From Tragulus kanchil (lineage: Eukaryota; Chordata; Mammalia; Artiodactyla; Tragulidae), in NCBI GenBank assembly GCA_022376925.1, contig JAIOJX010000001.1, positions 4,187,501 to 4,251,500 of the forward strand: DNA of 64,000 nucleotides. Direction: 5' to 3'. How positions within the stretch are numbered: position 1 is the stretch's first letter; every line of letters starts with the position of its first letter. The position numbers were made by a program, and so were the translations under genes. Under the pieces are notes generated by a model that made no database searches, was not told the DNA's origin, and was given only the letters and a program-made list of their open reading frames with translations. Below, piece by piece: positions 1-11,817 of the stretch.

Positions 1-1756
1 GGAGCCGACCATGTGCCAGAAGTCTAATTTAGAAACACAGTGAAATCTTCATCACCAATGAAGCAGCAGGGCCAATTAGAACAAAACCAGACAGAACTAT
101 CCAGCATATCGTTGTGTGTCAATGTTCTTTACAGATCCAGTCTCTAATCACAGCTAATTATATCATCTCTAGAGTGACAACCAGAGTCGCCAATAGCAAG
201 TTTATTTTGTAAGCTTATCCTTAGTCCTTTACTAGGCCGAAGACGAGCTTCTCCATTAGAAGCAAAAGTCAACCCTAGGACTGTCCAAACACACCAGCCA
301 CAATTGTTCCTTTCCTCAGCAGGCTAGCAGGAGCTCTGGTCAGCTTGCCTAGATTAAGATTCGCCTCTTGTCTACCTTAAGGACTGCTCTCAGAGAAACA
401 CGCAACTCTCTTCCAAGGAGCCCCAGCAAAATACCATTTCTTTAGAAACCTCTGGAAACTATGGATATGGTTCTTACTCATGTTCTTAGATCAACTAAAT
501 CAAGTAAACCTGGCTGAAATGCTAAACATACCTTCTGGTTAATCCTGTCTCAGCCTTTAGGATCACCCCCCTGCAACTCTGTCATGGCCTCACATTTCAA
601 ATGTCTGTCTTTTAAAAGGCTAAGTGCAATCTGTCTATTTCTTCTAGTATTTTCTATGTGGCTTAGTTATGCTCTATTAATCTATTAAAGAAGCAACTCA
701 ACATTAAAACCCTTCCCAAGAGACAACTCCACCCTCAGAGTGTCACTGGTGAACAGGCACACTGGGCCTGGCAATACATAATGTAAAAGGGCTAACACCA
801 CACTGACCAAGTGGGGTTTGTTTCAGGAGTGCAAGGCTAGTTTAAGATTTGAAGATCAAGGTTACTAAAAAAAAAAAAAGTCTATTGTTGTAATTCACTA
901 TATTAACAGAATAAGGACGAAAACCACATGATCCTCTCAGTTACTGTCGTAGGGAATCCTTAATGGGACTTGGCAGAATTCCAGCAAAGAATAACCACTA
1001 CCAGTGGCTGACACTCAGTAGCCATGATGAGACGATCTGCGAATGACAACGATGCTGGCAACAGGCATGTACTGGGAGCCGACCATGTGCCAGAAGTCTA
1101 ATTTAGAAACACAGTGAAATCTTCATCACCAATGAAGCAGCAGGGCCAATTAGAACAAAACCAGACAGAACTATCCAGCATATCGTTGTGTGTCAATGTT
1201 CTTTACAGATCCAGTCTCTAATCACAGCTAATTATATCATCTCTAGAGTGACAACCAGAGTCGCCAATAGCAAGTTTATTTTGTAAGCTTATCCTTAGTC
1301 CTTTACTAGGCCGAAGACGAGCTTCTCCATTAGAAGCAAAAGTCAACCCTAGGACTGTCCAAACACACCAGCCACAATTGTTCCTTTCCTCAGCAGGCTA
1401 GCAGGAGCTCTGGTCAGCTTGCCTAGATTAAGATTCGCCTCTTGTCTACCTTAAGGACTGCTCTCAGAGAAACACGCAACTCTCTTCCAAGGAGCCCCAG
1501 CAAAATACCATTTCTTTAGAAACCTCTGGAAACTATGGATATGGTTCTTACTCATGTTCTTAGATCAACTAAATCAAGTAAACCTGGCTGAAATGCTAAA
1601 CATACCTTCTGGTTAATCCTGTCTCAGCCTTTAGGATCACCCCCCTGCAACTCTGTCATGGCCTCACATTTCAAATGTCTGTCTTTTAAAAGGCTAAGTG
1701 CATTCTGTCAATTTCTTCTAGTATTTTTCTATGTGGCTTAGTTATGCTCTATTAAT
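1..1756. repeat. Direct duplication A (copies 1-681 and 1075-1756)
   Basis: Positions 1-681 reappear at 1075-1756 with offset 1074, differing by a few bases near the right-hand ends. Copy 1 is cut by the window edge. Unlike most of the others, the copies are separated by about 390 bases of unique sequence, so the true repeated block probably extends left of position 1. Confidence 0.9.
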
Positions 1757-1934
1757 AAGTTCTTGGCACCAAGAAAGCTATGAATTTTAAGCAAAATGTT
1801 ACATATATACTGAAGCCTTATTAAATCAAGGATAGAAATGGAAGATCTGTATTTCATCTTCAAACATTTAAAAATACACATTTACCAACAGCAGAGCTTC
1901 TAGACATATTCTTGAAATCATGTGAGTCTTTATT

Positions 1935-1990
1935 GGGCTTCCCTGGTAGCTTAGCTGGTGAAGAATTCACCTGCAATGCAGGAGACGCTG
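1935..1990 (+). repeat. Bov-tA-type SINE, 5' head fragment
   Basis: It begins with the typical GGGCTTCCCTGGTAGC head and an A-box-like segment followed by CTGCAATGCAGGAGAC. Only about 55 bases are recognisable before the sequence diverges. Confidence 0.7.
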
Positions 1991-3284
1991 CCCACATTCT
2001 GGATCTGGGAGCTTGGTTTGGGGTGTTCCATCAGCACTAACCACAAGCCATACTCTGGCCAAGTGGGGAGCAGGTGCGGGAGGTCAGGGCAGCCACAACT
2101 CCTCAGGTCAGGTGAGGACCGCTCTCCACTTCTACAGGGCACTGTGGCGCTAACCTCAACTGAGAAACATTTCACTGGAGGAAGTATCAGCCTCTGGGAT
2201 TCAGTTTATTTTGGCCTCTCCTCTTGGAAACTACGAAACCAACCCAAAACGGTAAAAAGTCTGTCAAACTGGGATTATTGCACAATGTCTTTGACACTCT
2301 TTTCTAAAGAGTCCTTCAATTACTCTTTCCCTCGGTTCCTCTGATATCAATTTGTGCACACAGACTAGTTCATTTTCTTCTGAGCTGTCTAGCAATGTTA
2401 CACTGACTTAGATTATTGATTTAGCAGTAGAAAACCTAAAAACAAGTTAATCTTGTCACATTAATGCATCTTTTCTAACAAGCTACGCATCTCATTCACT
2501 TGTGACTTCCTTGATAGACTGATCACTGGTGTATCTCGTTCTAACGTTATTTTCAAAGCAATTAATTATATACATTTCATGGACAGAATCTTAAAGCTGT
2601 AAGAGGCATCTGAAATCTACCACAAACCCCTCATTTTCTTTCTTAAAAACCCAGTAAAAATTACAAAAATTATATAGCTTAGACATGAACATTGGCACTA
2701 AGCAATATGAAGAATGGAAGTGGGCTAGAAGATGTGACACCCACGTACACACTTTATCTCAGCATCTGGGAGGAATCAGCTACTTCACATCCACAAGCAT
2801 CCCTTCAGAAGCCTCAGGATTACGATCTATATTCAACCTTTTTATGTAATTTTTCTAAAATTAGATACATACCTTCTAGTCTTAACTTGAATGTAACCAT
2901 CATTTACTTTTGTTAGTGACCCGGCATCCATACAAACAGCAAGTGCATGGCACGACAAAACAGTTAAGACTTCAGGCCAGCCTCTGTGCATTCTGCGGAT
3001 GTGTTTGCTGTTACCTGTTAGTCATACACCATCGGAGCCTGCCCCTGAGACCACCCCTCTCTCCAGCCCCAGCTCTCTAGCGCGTGGGTGCTTTGAACCG
3101 GCTGGGAACTGACACTCAGATAAGGCAAGGCCCACTCAGCTTGGGGAAGCTGGTTCTAAACTATCAACATGAGTACGCTGTTCTAAGGGAGGGCCTGAGG
3201 ACTCTGTGAAATCCACTCTGGCTGCTTAGAACCCCACCCCACCACAGTTCTTTTCAAATTGCTATTCTCCCATGATCCTTGCTA

Positions 3285-3560
3285 CTCCAGTGTGATCCGT
3301 GGACCAGCAGCACAGCCTGGGAGCTTGCTGGGAATGCAGACTTTCAGGCTCTGCCCCAACCCACACATCAGAACTACATTTTGAAAAGACCCTGAAGGGA
3401 TCCGCATGCACCATGAAGAAGTCCTGGAGGGCTTGTGAAACACAGTGTTGCCTGCCACCCAGCGTCAGCAGGTCTGGGGCGGAGCCTGAAAATCTGCATC
3501 TCTCAGCTCCCAGGAGGCTGAGGTTACTGGCCCTAGGACTGCACTGGAAACTACTTGTTA
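3285..3560 (+). repeat. MER5A-like DNA transposon remnant
   Basis: The segments TCCTGGAGGGCTTGTGAAAC, GCAGGTCTGGGGCGGAGCCT and GAAAATCTGCAT match my memory of MER5A, a non-autonomous hAT element. A second similar block at 3290-3370 suggests two pieces in tandem. Old and diverged. Confidence 0.55.
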
Positions 3561-4570
3561 CGGTCCGTGGTCTTCTCAGAAGCATCTGGGGAGCTGTAAA
3601 GCAGCACACACACCCAGGCCTCTCCCCAGGCCTACAGGAAGAGAGGTCTCCAGGGCTGGGGCCCAAGCAAGCGCATCTTTGGTAGGAGATGGTCCCCTTC
3701 CAATGCCTGAAGCAACCGAGGCCAGACCTCCAGCTCAACAGAAAGGCGAGAGCCCAGGCCATGCTTTTCTAGCCTCTTTTCCCCATAATCCCATCCAAGC
3801 AGGCTTGCTCTTTCTCCCTCTCACTGCATCTCTGCCTCTGCTCCTGTTTCCCTCCCATCTCCGTCTCTCTTCGGCACACTGGCTCACCCTCTGGCTCAAA
3901 TTCCAGGTCTATTTCTCTGGCACGATGTCCCGCCATGAGAATAAGACCCCAAGTTCGGATTTTGCTGTTGGAGATGACGGGAAAAGCAGCACATGCCTTC
4001 TTGCGGATGAGCTTGGGGAACAGGGACCCCTGCGTGCCCCCTGGCTGACCAGGGCCCCTGTGCGTGACCAGAGAACAAGCGACAGGACACCAGGCAGCCT
4101 CCTATCTGCCCCTGATCTCCTGGATCACCCCTTTCCCTTCTCACCATGGGTAAGAGGGGCTGTGGCCTGGAGCTGGGCATGGAGGGTTCGGACACCGTGC
4201 CCTCCTCCCTTTTGTTCAGTCACATCCCCACTGTGAACAGCTGGGGATCTTCCAGCACCTGCCCAGCAGGGGCCTGTGCCTGCTCCCCCTGACGGAGGGG
4301 CCAAGTGAAAGAACGAACATGCCTGAGGGGCAGGGCTGGCGCAGCTGCCGGACAGCACAACGGACCCCAGCCATTTGCAAGACGAAAGCACCTTCTGGCA
4401 TAAAATTGGTTCATTCAAATTTTGTGCTTATATTTCTAAGTTATTAGAATCAAACGAAGTTAACTAACAGAAGGAGTCATGTTTAACACACACACACACC
4501 CAATTTTCATTTTGAATGAACATGAAATAAAAGTTTATCTTCAACGTTCAGATATGTTTGGATTGGGCTA

Positions 4571-4843
<273 letters not shown>

Positions 4844-5191
4844 TCATTGCATTGAAACAACTTCCATTACTCTTAGAAACAAATTTCAGTTTACATGTTG
4901 ATTGTTTTATAATTTTGCTTCAATATAGTTGAGATCAAGAAGTTATAAGCAAATGGCCAGTCAACTTTTCAGTGACGGGGTCAACCCCAGCCACCACACC
5001 AAGTGCTCAGTGTCAGTGTGGGACAGCAATTAGCAGCTCACAGAGCACATTATGAGGGCCATTTTCTCCACCAAGTGTTGTCCCCGCTCCTATTTTTCAG
5101 AAATGTCAGGAAGGCTGAGGATCAAAATAATGATTAACAATCTACAAGTGTTAGCCAATTCTGACTCACGGAACCTCAAAATCTCACTCTT

Positions 5192-5400
5192 GGGCTTCCC
5201 TGGTGGTCCAGTGGGTAAGGAGTCCGCCTTGCAGCGCAAGGGGCACCAGTTCGACTCCTGGCCCCAGAAGATCCCACGTGCCATGGAGCGGCTAGACTGA
5301 TGTGTCCAGTTACAAGCCAGTGCTCTGGAGCGAGAGAGGCCACTGCAATGGGAGGACCACAAAGGCGAAAGAACACAGATGGATAAAAATAATAAATAAC
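5192..5400 (+). repeat. tRNA-derived SINE, GGTCCAGTGG subfamily
   Basis: The head has an A box (TGGTCCAGTGG) and a B-box-like GTTCGACTCC, followed by the GATCCCACGTG and GAGAGGCCACTGCAATGGGA segments shared with the other copies in this window. It ends in an AATAAATAA tail. This copy has lost the GCGCATGCGC palindrome found in its relatives. Confidence 0.85.
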
Positions 5401-5889
5401 TAAGAAAAAGCTCGTGGCATGAAGTTAAAAAAAAAAATTAAAAAAAAATCTCACTCTTGAAATGGTGTGGTGTCCTCGCAGCAGGCCAAGAATATTTATC
5501 TGTGTTGGGTTTTTTCCCCAGTTTTAAGATATAACAGACATCCAGCACTGTATGTCATACCTTTAGATAGTTTAGAAGATGTTAATACATTCATATTAAA
5601 ACGTAAAAGTTAATTTAAAACACATAAACAGGACTGATAAAACACTGAAAATGTCAAGTTGAAAAACTACTCAGAGGTGAGCATTCTAATAAATTTCAAG
5701 TAATTTGGTGACTAACCAAAAGGCTGAGAAGGAAAGTTATGAAGAAACAAAACAATCACAACACAGGAAGACTGAGAAATACTCGGCCTAAGGAACTGCC
5801 ACCAGGAAAGATTGAAAGAAATGAGCAAGTCCACATGAACATCTCGGAGGAACAGTGGACTGCCTTCTTTAAAAAAAAAAAAATTTTTT

Positions 5890-6830
5890 AATTGCAGTGA
5901 AATATAAATACCAAAAGTCCCATGGCAACCATTTGAGTGCAGAGCTCAGTGGCATCGAGGACACTCGCCCTGCTGCCCATCCAGCACCAGCATCGGCCCC
6001 AGGAGTGCCCAAGCTGAAACAGCAGCCGCTGACTCTCAGCTACTGCGAGTAGGTTCACCACAACAACTGAGTTGTAAGAAGGAAATCATCTTTTAGAGTC
6101 ATTTGGACCAATATATAAAGAACATTACAGAATTGAAATGCTGGATTTTAAGCCTTTTTCTTCTCTAATAGCCATATGATCTTTTAGAGTAAGAACCAGA
6201 AGTCAGTTTTATTTTGTTTACTGCATTTTTCTTAACAGCCAGTATAATTCATGTTATGGACATTTAAGGTTACTACACTTGCAAATGACTGACTGACTCC
6301 CTATTCCCCTCGGCCGGCCCCTGGCCTCTCATCCTCCTTTGTCTCTACAGATCTGACTGCTCTAGACCCTTCATGTGCCTGGACCATGCGGTCTGTCCTT
6401 CTGCACTAGCTTCTCTCCCTTAGCATAACAAGCTCCTCATAGCGCATCCATATTGTAGGCGTCAGACTTTCCTTCCCTTTGAAAGCTGGCAACATTCCAC
6501 TGTGTGGCAGACCACACTCTATGGACCCATTCATCTGTCAGTGGACACGGACACTGGGTTGCTTCCACCTGTGGGCTATTGTAAATTGTGCTGCTGTGAA
6601 CACGGGTGTGCAAATGAGTCTGTTCTCACTTCTCTGGGGTGTATGCTCAGAAGCAGACCTGCTGGATGATATGGCCAGCCTATGTTTCATTTTCCGGGGC
6701 ACTGCCATGCTGTTTTCCAGGGTAGCTACACGCAGTGCCTGGTTTCTGTACTTTTCTATCACTTGTGGAAGCTGCTCCTCAGTATTTAAGGCACATGGGG
6801 AGGTTCTGCACCGACAGCTGACAGGCATTA
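5890..6830 (-). repeat. Old L1 3' region, antisense (first part of duplication B)
   Basis: The plus strand reads as the reverse of the usual L1 3' end: segments such as GTGGCATCGAGGACACTCG, CATTCCACTGTGTGGCAG, GGACCCATTCATCTGTC and GGCTATTGTAAATTGTGCTG are recognisable. It explains the 175-codon open frame here and its duplicate about 1.08 kb to the right. Confidence 0.7.
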
Positions 6831-8235
6831 AACTCTTACAGTGCGTGCAAGTCACCCCCCTCCCTGCCCCCAGGATTTCAGGCACGTTCATGGTGTCCAG
6901 TAGAGGCCAGGCCCTCGCTAGGCACCAGGGTACCAAGACACGTGAGACACAATGTGTTTCTGTTAAGCCACCCCGTCTTAGGGTACGGGCTAGAGGAGGG
7001 AGCTAGGTGGGAAAGTCATGGGTCACAGTCGTCTCGTTTGAGATGAAGCTTGAAAGAGACGCTTCCAGCTGGCCAGGGGTATGTTCTATGAGAAGTGGGG
7101 AGGTGCAGGAGGAGGGATGGCAGGGGTGCCCTACGTAGAGGGCACGGCTGAGAGTTGTAAGAAGGAAATCATTTTTTAGAGTCATTTGGACCAATATATA
7201 AAGAACATTACAGAATTGAAATGCTGGATTTTAAGCCTTTTTCTTCTCTAATAGCCATATGATCTTTTAGAGTAAGAACCAGAAGTCAGTTTTATTTTGT
7301 TTACTGCATTTTTCTTAACAGCCAGTATAATTCATGTTATGGACATTTAAGGTTACTACACTTGCAAATGACTGACTGACTCCCTATTCCCCTCGGCCGG
7401 CCCCTGGCCTCTCATCCTCCTTTGTCTCTACAGATCTGACTGCTCTAGACCCTTCATGTGCCTGGACCATGCGGTCTGTCCTTCTGCACTAGCTTCTCTC
7501 CCTTAGCATAACAAGCTCCTCATAGCGCATCCATATTGTAGGCGTCAGACTTTCCTTCCCTTTGAAAGCTGGCAACATTCCACTGTGTGGCAGACCACAC
7601 TCTATGGACCCATTCATCTGTCAGTGGACACGGACACTGGGTTGCTTCCACCTGTGGGCTATTGTAAATTGTGCTGCTGTGAACACGGGTGTGCAAATGA
7701 GTCTGTTCTCACTTCTCTGGGGTGTATGCTCAGAAGCAGACCTGCTGGATGATATGGCCAGCCTATGTTTCATTTTCCGGGGCACTGCCATGCTGTTTTC
7801 CAGGGTAGCTACACGCAGTGCCTGGTTTCTGTACTTTTCTATCACTTGTGGAAGCTGCTCCTCAGTATTTAAGGCACATGGGGAGGTTCTGCACCGACAG
7901 CTGACAGGCATTAAACTCTTACAGTGCGTGCAAGTCACCCCCCTCCCTGCCCCCAGGATTTCAGGCACGTTCATGGTGTCCAGTAGAGGCCAGGCCCTCG
8001 CTAGGCACCAGGGTACCAAGACACGTGAGACACAATGTGTTTCTGTTAAGCCACCCCGTCTTAGGGTACGGGCTAGAGGAGGGAGCTAGGTGGGAAAGTC
8101 ATGGGTCACAGTCGTCTCGTTTGAGATGAAGCTTGAAAGAGACGCTTCCAGCTGGCCAGGGGTATGTTCTATGAGAAGTGGGGAGGTGCAGGAGGAGGGA
8201 TGGCAGGGGTGCCCTACGTAGAGGGCACGGCTGAG
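6069..8235. repeat. Direct tandem duplication B, unit 1083 bp
   Basis: Copy 1 is 6069-7151 and copy 2 is 7152-8235; the copies abut with GAG shared at the joint. I saw one substitution early in the unit (AAATCATCTTT against AAATCATTTTT) and otherwise identity. The unit contains antisense L1 sequence and a GC-richer tail, with no exon. Confidence 0.95.
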
Positions 8236-8239
8236 ACCA

Positions 8240-8450
8240 AGGGAGGAAACCTGGGTACAAACACCAGGGATGTGTGTACACAGGGGGAAGGCCACGTGAG
8301 GACGTGGCAAGAAGGTAGCCTTCTACAAGCCAAGGAGAGAGAGCCACCAGGAAAAAGAAAAAGAAAAACCCTGACAGAACCTTGATCTTGGACTTCCAGC
8401 CTCCAGAATGATGACAATAAACTTGTTAAGTCACCCAGTCTTATGGCAAA
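8240..8450 (+). repeat. MaLR-type LTR fragment (MLT1/MST-like)
   Basis: The order GGCCACGTGAGGACGTGGCA, CAAGCCAAGGAGAGAGAGCC, CTTGATCTTGGACTTCCAGC, CTCCAGAATG, then AGTCACCCAGTCTTATGGC matches the 3' half of MaLR LTRs. It lies directly right of duplication B. Confidence 0.7.
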
Positions 8451-8484
8451 AGCTTACACGCCAGTGCTTACGGCCGCAGCATTC

Positions 8485-8880
8485 ACAGTCACCAAAAGGG
8501 AGCAATAACCCAGGTGTCAATCAATAAGTAAATAGATAAAATGCACATATCCTGGAATCCAGCCATGGAAAAGCATTAAAATGTGATAGATGCTATAAAC
8601 ATGGATAAACCTTGAAAACCCTGTGCTTAATGAAATAAGCCAAAGACAAATACTGTATGACACCACTTATGTCAGGCATCTCGAGTAGGCAAATCTGGGG
8701 GGATGGAAAGTAGACGAGCTGTTTTCAAGAGCTGGGATCAGCGAGGGGGGAACGAGGAGTGACTGCCTAACGTGCATGGCTTCCTTTGGGTTGGGGGTTG
8801 GTGAAAATGTGTTGGAACTGGGGGGAGACGGTGGCTGCACAACACTGTAAGAGCACTGAACGCCTCTGAGCTCCATATTT
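8485..8880 (+). repeat. L1 3' end fragment, sense
   Basis: Segments such as AATGAAATAAGCCAAAGACA, AATACTGTATGACACCACTT and GGAGTGACTGCCTAACGTGC are typical of old mammalian L1 3' ends. A MIR or promoter role is not suggested by anything visible. Confidence 0.7.
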
Positions 8881-8939
8881 TAAGATGGTTAATTCTGTTA
8901 TATGGATTTTACCTCAAATTTTATATGCATATATTTTTT

Positions 8940-9198
8940 AAAATTTGGCCTCTTTTATTGCTTTTTGCTTATTTTCATCCATCTTTATTTTTCAGCCTGT
9001 ATGGGCCTCCCATTGCAGTGGCCTCTCTCGTTGCAGAGCACTGGCTCCGGGCACATGCGCTCCAGAGCGCTGGCTCCCAATTGGACACACGGGTCCAGCC
9101 GTTCTGCGGCACGTGGGATCTTCTGGGGCCAGGGATCAAACCGGCGCCCCTTGCACTGCAAGGCAGACTCTCTACCCACTGGACCACCAGGGAAGCCC
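8940..9198 (-). repeat. tRNA-derived SINE, GGTCCAGTGG subfamily
   Basis: In reverse orientation: the head ends at 9198 (reverse of GGGCTTCCCTGGTGGTCCAG), the B-box-like segment lies near 9136-9146, and the AT-rich tail is at 8930-8945. The copy ends about 220 bases from the donor of exon 11. Confidence 0.85.
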
Positions 9199-9421
9199 CT
9201 TACCTCAATTTTTTAAATTAAAAAAAAATGCGTACCTACACGGAAAAGAAAAGGCTCCCCTACCAGGAACCTACCAGGAAGAAATTAATACAATGCTGAG
9301 GTCCACAGCACTCTCTTACGGTAATTCAGTTCTCACAGGGTACAAAGCCCTCACGTATGTGTGCCTGTGTGTACGATGTGTGATACACACATGCAGCGCG
9401 CACCTCACTGTCTCAACTCAC

Positions 9422-9628
9422 CAGTTCAAACCTATGTCCAAAGCTTATCCACTCCTTTTCAACGAGAGCCTCGAATCCTTGAATGGTGCGGTAGTAGCTG
9501 TCCAACATCAGCATGGCCAGGGATGTCAGCTGGGTGGTTCGGTCCCAGCCGTCACTGCAGTGCACCACCACTGATGTCTTCCCAGATTCTATTTTGTCGG
9601 CAATTCGTACGGCCCCAGCAAGAAGCAT
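9422..9628 (-). CDS. MTMR1: MTMR1 coding exon 11, active-site exon (residues 419-487)
   Basis: Acceptor CTGAAG lies before 9628 and donor GTGAGT after 9422. The 207 bases encode [17 protein letters not shown], then [17 protein letters not shown], then [26 protein letters not shown] and ISFGHRFEL. The CX5R catalytic motif CSDGWDR is intact; nucleophile Cys442 is at 9559-9557 and Arg448 completes the P-loop. Other myotubularins I remember have Ala where this copy has the second Thr of TTQL. The Met at the exon start is internal: an apparent upstream start (MNVPSFLK) lies in intron 10. Confidence 0.97.
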
Positions 9629-9687
9629 CTTCAGAAAAGAAGGCACATTCAATCAGGCAACAGTTAATTTCTATTATAGCAAAAAGT

Positions 9688-10150
9688 TTGCTTGTAGCTC
9701 AGATGGTAGAGAATCTGCCTGCAGTTCAGGAGACCCGGGTTCCATGCCTGGGTCAGGAAGATCCCCGGTAGGAGGTCATGGAAGTCTACTATAGTATTCT
9801 TTTTTTTTTTTTTTTTTTCAGTTTTTGGCCTCTTTTTTTAATTGATTTTTTATTTATTTATTTTTTATCCATCTTTATTCTTCAGCCTGTGTGGGCTCCC
9901 ACTGCAGTAGCCTCTCTTGCTGCAGAGCACCAGCTCTGGGCGCATGTGCACAGTTCAGCCGCTCCGTGGCACGTGGGATCACCCCGGGCCAGGGATCAAA
10001 CCAGTGCCCCTTGCACTGCAAGGTGGACTCCTTACCCACTGGACCACCAGGGAAGCCCCTACTCCAGTATTCTTGCCTGGAGGATCCCAAGCACAGAGGC
10101 GCCGGGCGGACTGCAGGCTATGGGGTCGCATAGAGTTGGACACGACTGAG
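9688..10150 (+). repeat. Bov-tA-type SINE split by a second SINE
   Basis: The plus-strand Bov-tA element runs from GTAGCTCAGATGGTAGAGAA near 9694 to about 9789 and resumes at 10058 with TCTTGCCTGGAGGATCCC through GTTGGACACGACTGAGC. The interruption at about 9800-10057 is a minus-strand SINE of the GGTCCAGTGG subfamily. The host sequence CTACTATAGTATTCTT at its left and CTACTCCAGTATTCTT at its right is the target-site duplication. Confidence 0.85.
9800..10057 (-). repeat. tRNA-derived SINE inserted in a Bov-tA SINE
   Basis: This reverse-orientation copy has a T-rich tail at its left and the CTGGACCACCAGGGAAGCCC head at its right end. It is younger than the Bov-tA element it interrupts. The NRF1-like palindrome is degraded to GCGCATGTGC. 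Confidence 0.85.
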
Positions 10151-10450
10151 CGAGTAAACAACAACAATAACAGAACAAAAAAATCCTGTAGAGAACACTG
10201 GAAGTTCAGGTCAATAAATGAACAAGAATGGAATCAACTTAAGAATCACTAGGGAACATTTGTATCCTGAGGGAAAAAAAACTTACACTAAGAAAAAAGT
10301 ACAGGAGTAAGTAGGGTCCTTTATGCATAGCTGAGGCAAGCGCTATTCCTTTCTAGTATGTCACGGTTTGGATGCTGCCCTGCAGACTATGAAAGCCAAG
10401 TACACAGCAGAGACGCTCTCATTTCCAGTGCTGGGAAGCCCTCTCCATAC

Positions 10451-10636
10451 CCGAATGTACTCCAGCCAGTGCGTGCCGTCCACGCTGGACAGCCAGCGCG
10501 CCTCCTCGATGGCCGGGTAGGCGACCTCCTTGAGCTTTCGCAGCGACTCTCTCATGACGTGAATGTTGTGGATCTCAAGGAACACGAGCTCCGCGTTTGG
10601 GTAGGCGCTCTCGCTTTCATAGCCGCCACCTTTGGC
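10451..10636 (-). CDS. MTMR1: MTMR1 coding exon 10, intact copy (residues 357-418)
   Basis: Acceptor CCACAG lies before 10636 and donor GTATGG after 10451. The 186 bases encode [50 protein letters not shown] and [12 protein letters not shown], leading up to the active-site loop in the next exon. Phase 0 at both ends. Within a 1.15 kb direct duplication, this copy has the open frame, while the second copy at 11641-11817 is broken by four deletions. Confidence 0.96.
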
Positions 10637-10774
10637 CTGTGGAAACAGAAGGCGGACGTCACTTCACCTGAGGGAATGTTTCTATTTTTCCTAGTGTTGC
10701 CATTACAGAGACCATTCAAAAAGCCACAGATTCATCTGTGTATCATAACAAGCCTTCTCTACATCCTCACGTGA

Positions 10775-11260
10775 GTCTCCCATGGCTGCCGGAACAGAGC
10801 ACCGCAAGCTGAGTGGCTTAAATGGGACAGGAATAAGGCTGGAAATCCACAATCAGCGGCTCGGCAGGCCCATGCTCCTTCAGAGCCCTGCTGGAGAGGA
10901 TCCTTCTTTGCCTCTTCCACCTCCTGGTGGCCCCAGCTATTCCTGGATTACAGACACATGGACCTCTGCCCCGTCTGCACATGGCCTTTTCCTCGTGTCA
11001 GTGTCTCTTCTTACAAGGACATCAGTCAGATGGGATGAGGACCCACCCTCATTCAGTACGAGGGCTCCCCTGGCCGCTCAGGTGGTAAAGAATCTGCCCG
11101 CAGTGCAGGAGACCCGCGTTCGATGACCTCGATTTAACTTGATTACATTTGCCAAGACCCTGTTTCATCGCTGGGCTGCGGCCACACGTGCCAGGAGTTA
11201 GGATGTCGACATGTATTTTTTACACGGAAACAATTCAACCCACAACAATCTTCTATCACT
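10775..11260 (-). repeat. MaLR-type LTR, antisense (copy also at about 11957-12440)
   Basis: The plus strand reads as the reverse complement of an MST/MLT1 LTR: GGCTGCCGGAACAGAGCACC, CTGAGTGGCTTAAATGGGAC, CTTCTTACAAGGACATCAGT, CATTTGCCAAGACCCTGTTT and AACAATTCAACCCACAACA. A roughly 65-base Bov-tA SINE fragment (about 11062-11125) interrupts it. The whole is duplicated with exon 10. Confidence 0.75.
11062..11125 (+). repeat. Bov-tA SINE head fragment inside the MaLR LTR
   Basis: The segments GGGCTCCCCTGGCCGCTCAG, GTGGTAAAGAATCTGCCCGC and AGTGCAGGAGACCCGCGTTC form the SINE head only. The LTR sequence continues on both sides. A duplicate is at about 12243-12306. Confidence 0.75.
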
Positions 11261-11640
11261 CATCAGCAAGTTTGAGAAACGATTAACAACTGGATCTTAC
11301 ACAAAGTGAATTGGGTTTTTAAATGTTCTACCATCTATCTGAATAAAAGCGTTGTACTACTGCAAAACTTCTGCACAAAATAATGTACAAATCAAAGTGA
11401 GATTTATTTAAGTAATATAAGTAAAGCAAAATGCAAATATAACCAAAAAAAGATGGATATGGCTCACTGTTTGGTAATCTGCTAACACAATCTGGTCCAT
11501 CATTAGCTTACATTTTGCAGAGGTCAACATCCAAAACCCATCTGTTACGAAACTATAGAGAAACTTTATCTAGGAGCCTACCGAGGGACTATGCATCAGC
11601 AGAGACTCTCATTTCCAGTGCTGGGAAGCCCTCTCCATAC

Positions 11641-11817
11641 CGAATGTACTCCAGCCAGTGCGTGCCGTCACGCTGGACAGCCAGCGCCTCCTCGATGGCC
11701 GGGTAGGCGACCTCCTTGAGCTAGCGACTCTCTCATGACGTGAATGTTGTGGATCTCAAGGAACACGAGCTCCGCGTTTGGGTAGGCGCTCTCGCTTTCA
11801 TAGCCGCCACCTTTGGC
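11641..11817 (-). pseudogene. Second, broken copy of MTMR1 exon 10 (probable assembly duplicate)
   Basis: This matches 10451-10636 almost exactly but is 9 bases shorter through four separate deletions: 1 base at the donor end, 1 base in the GTCCACGC segment, 2 bases in a GCGCGC run, and 5 bases in the segment for SLRKLKE. The reading frame is lost. The flanking introns are copied too, so this is part of the duplication at 10406-12746 and not a processed copy. The deletions all lie in the part of the copy nearest the junction, as expected of low-quality contig ends. Confidence 0.85.

Larger units (their letters stand above)
9629..10450 (-). other. MTMR1 intron 10
   Basis: A short intron largely filled by a nested pair of SINEs (9688-10150). 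No additional exon was recognised. Confidence 0.85.

Noticed and set aside
3679..4236. 185-codon plus-strand open frame
   Set aside because: Low-complexity Pro/Leu/Ser-rich translation, with competing frames on both strands and no domain or splice context. Treated as chance.
6479..8089. A 175-codon open frame present twice
   Set aside because: The sequence is antisense L1 3' region, doubled by duplication B. It is not a gene pair.
9400..9660. Start codon of a small protein MNVPSFLK leading into the phosphatase motif
   Set aside because: The first eight codons lie upstream of the splice acceptor of exon 11. The true frame comes in from exon 10 in phase 0.
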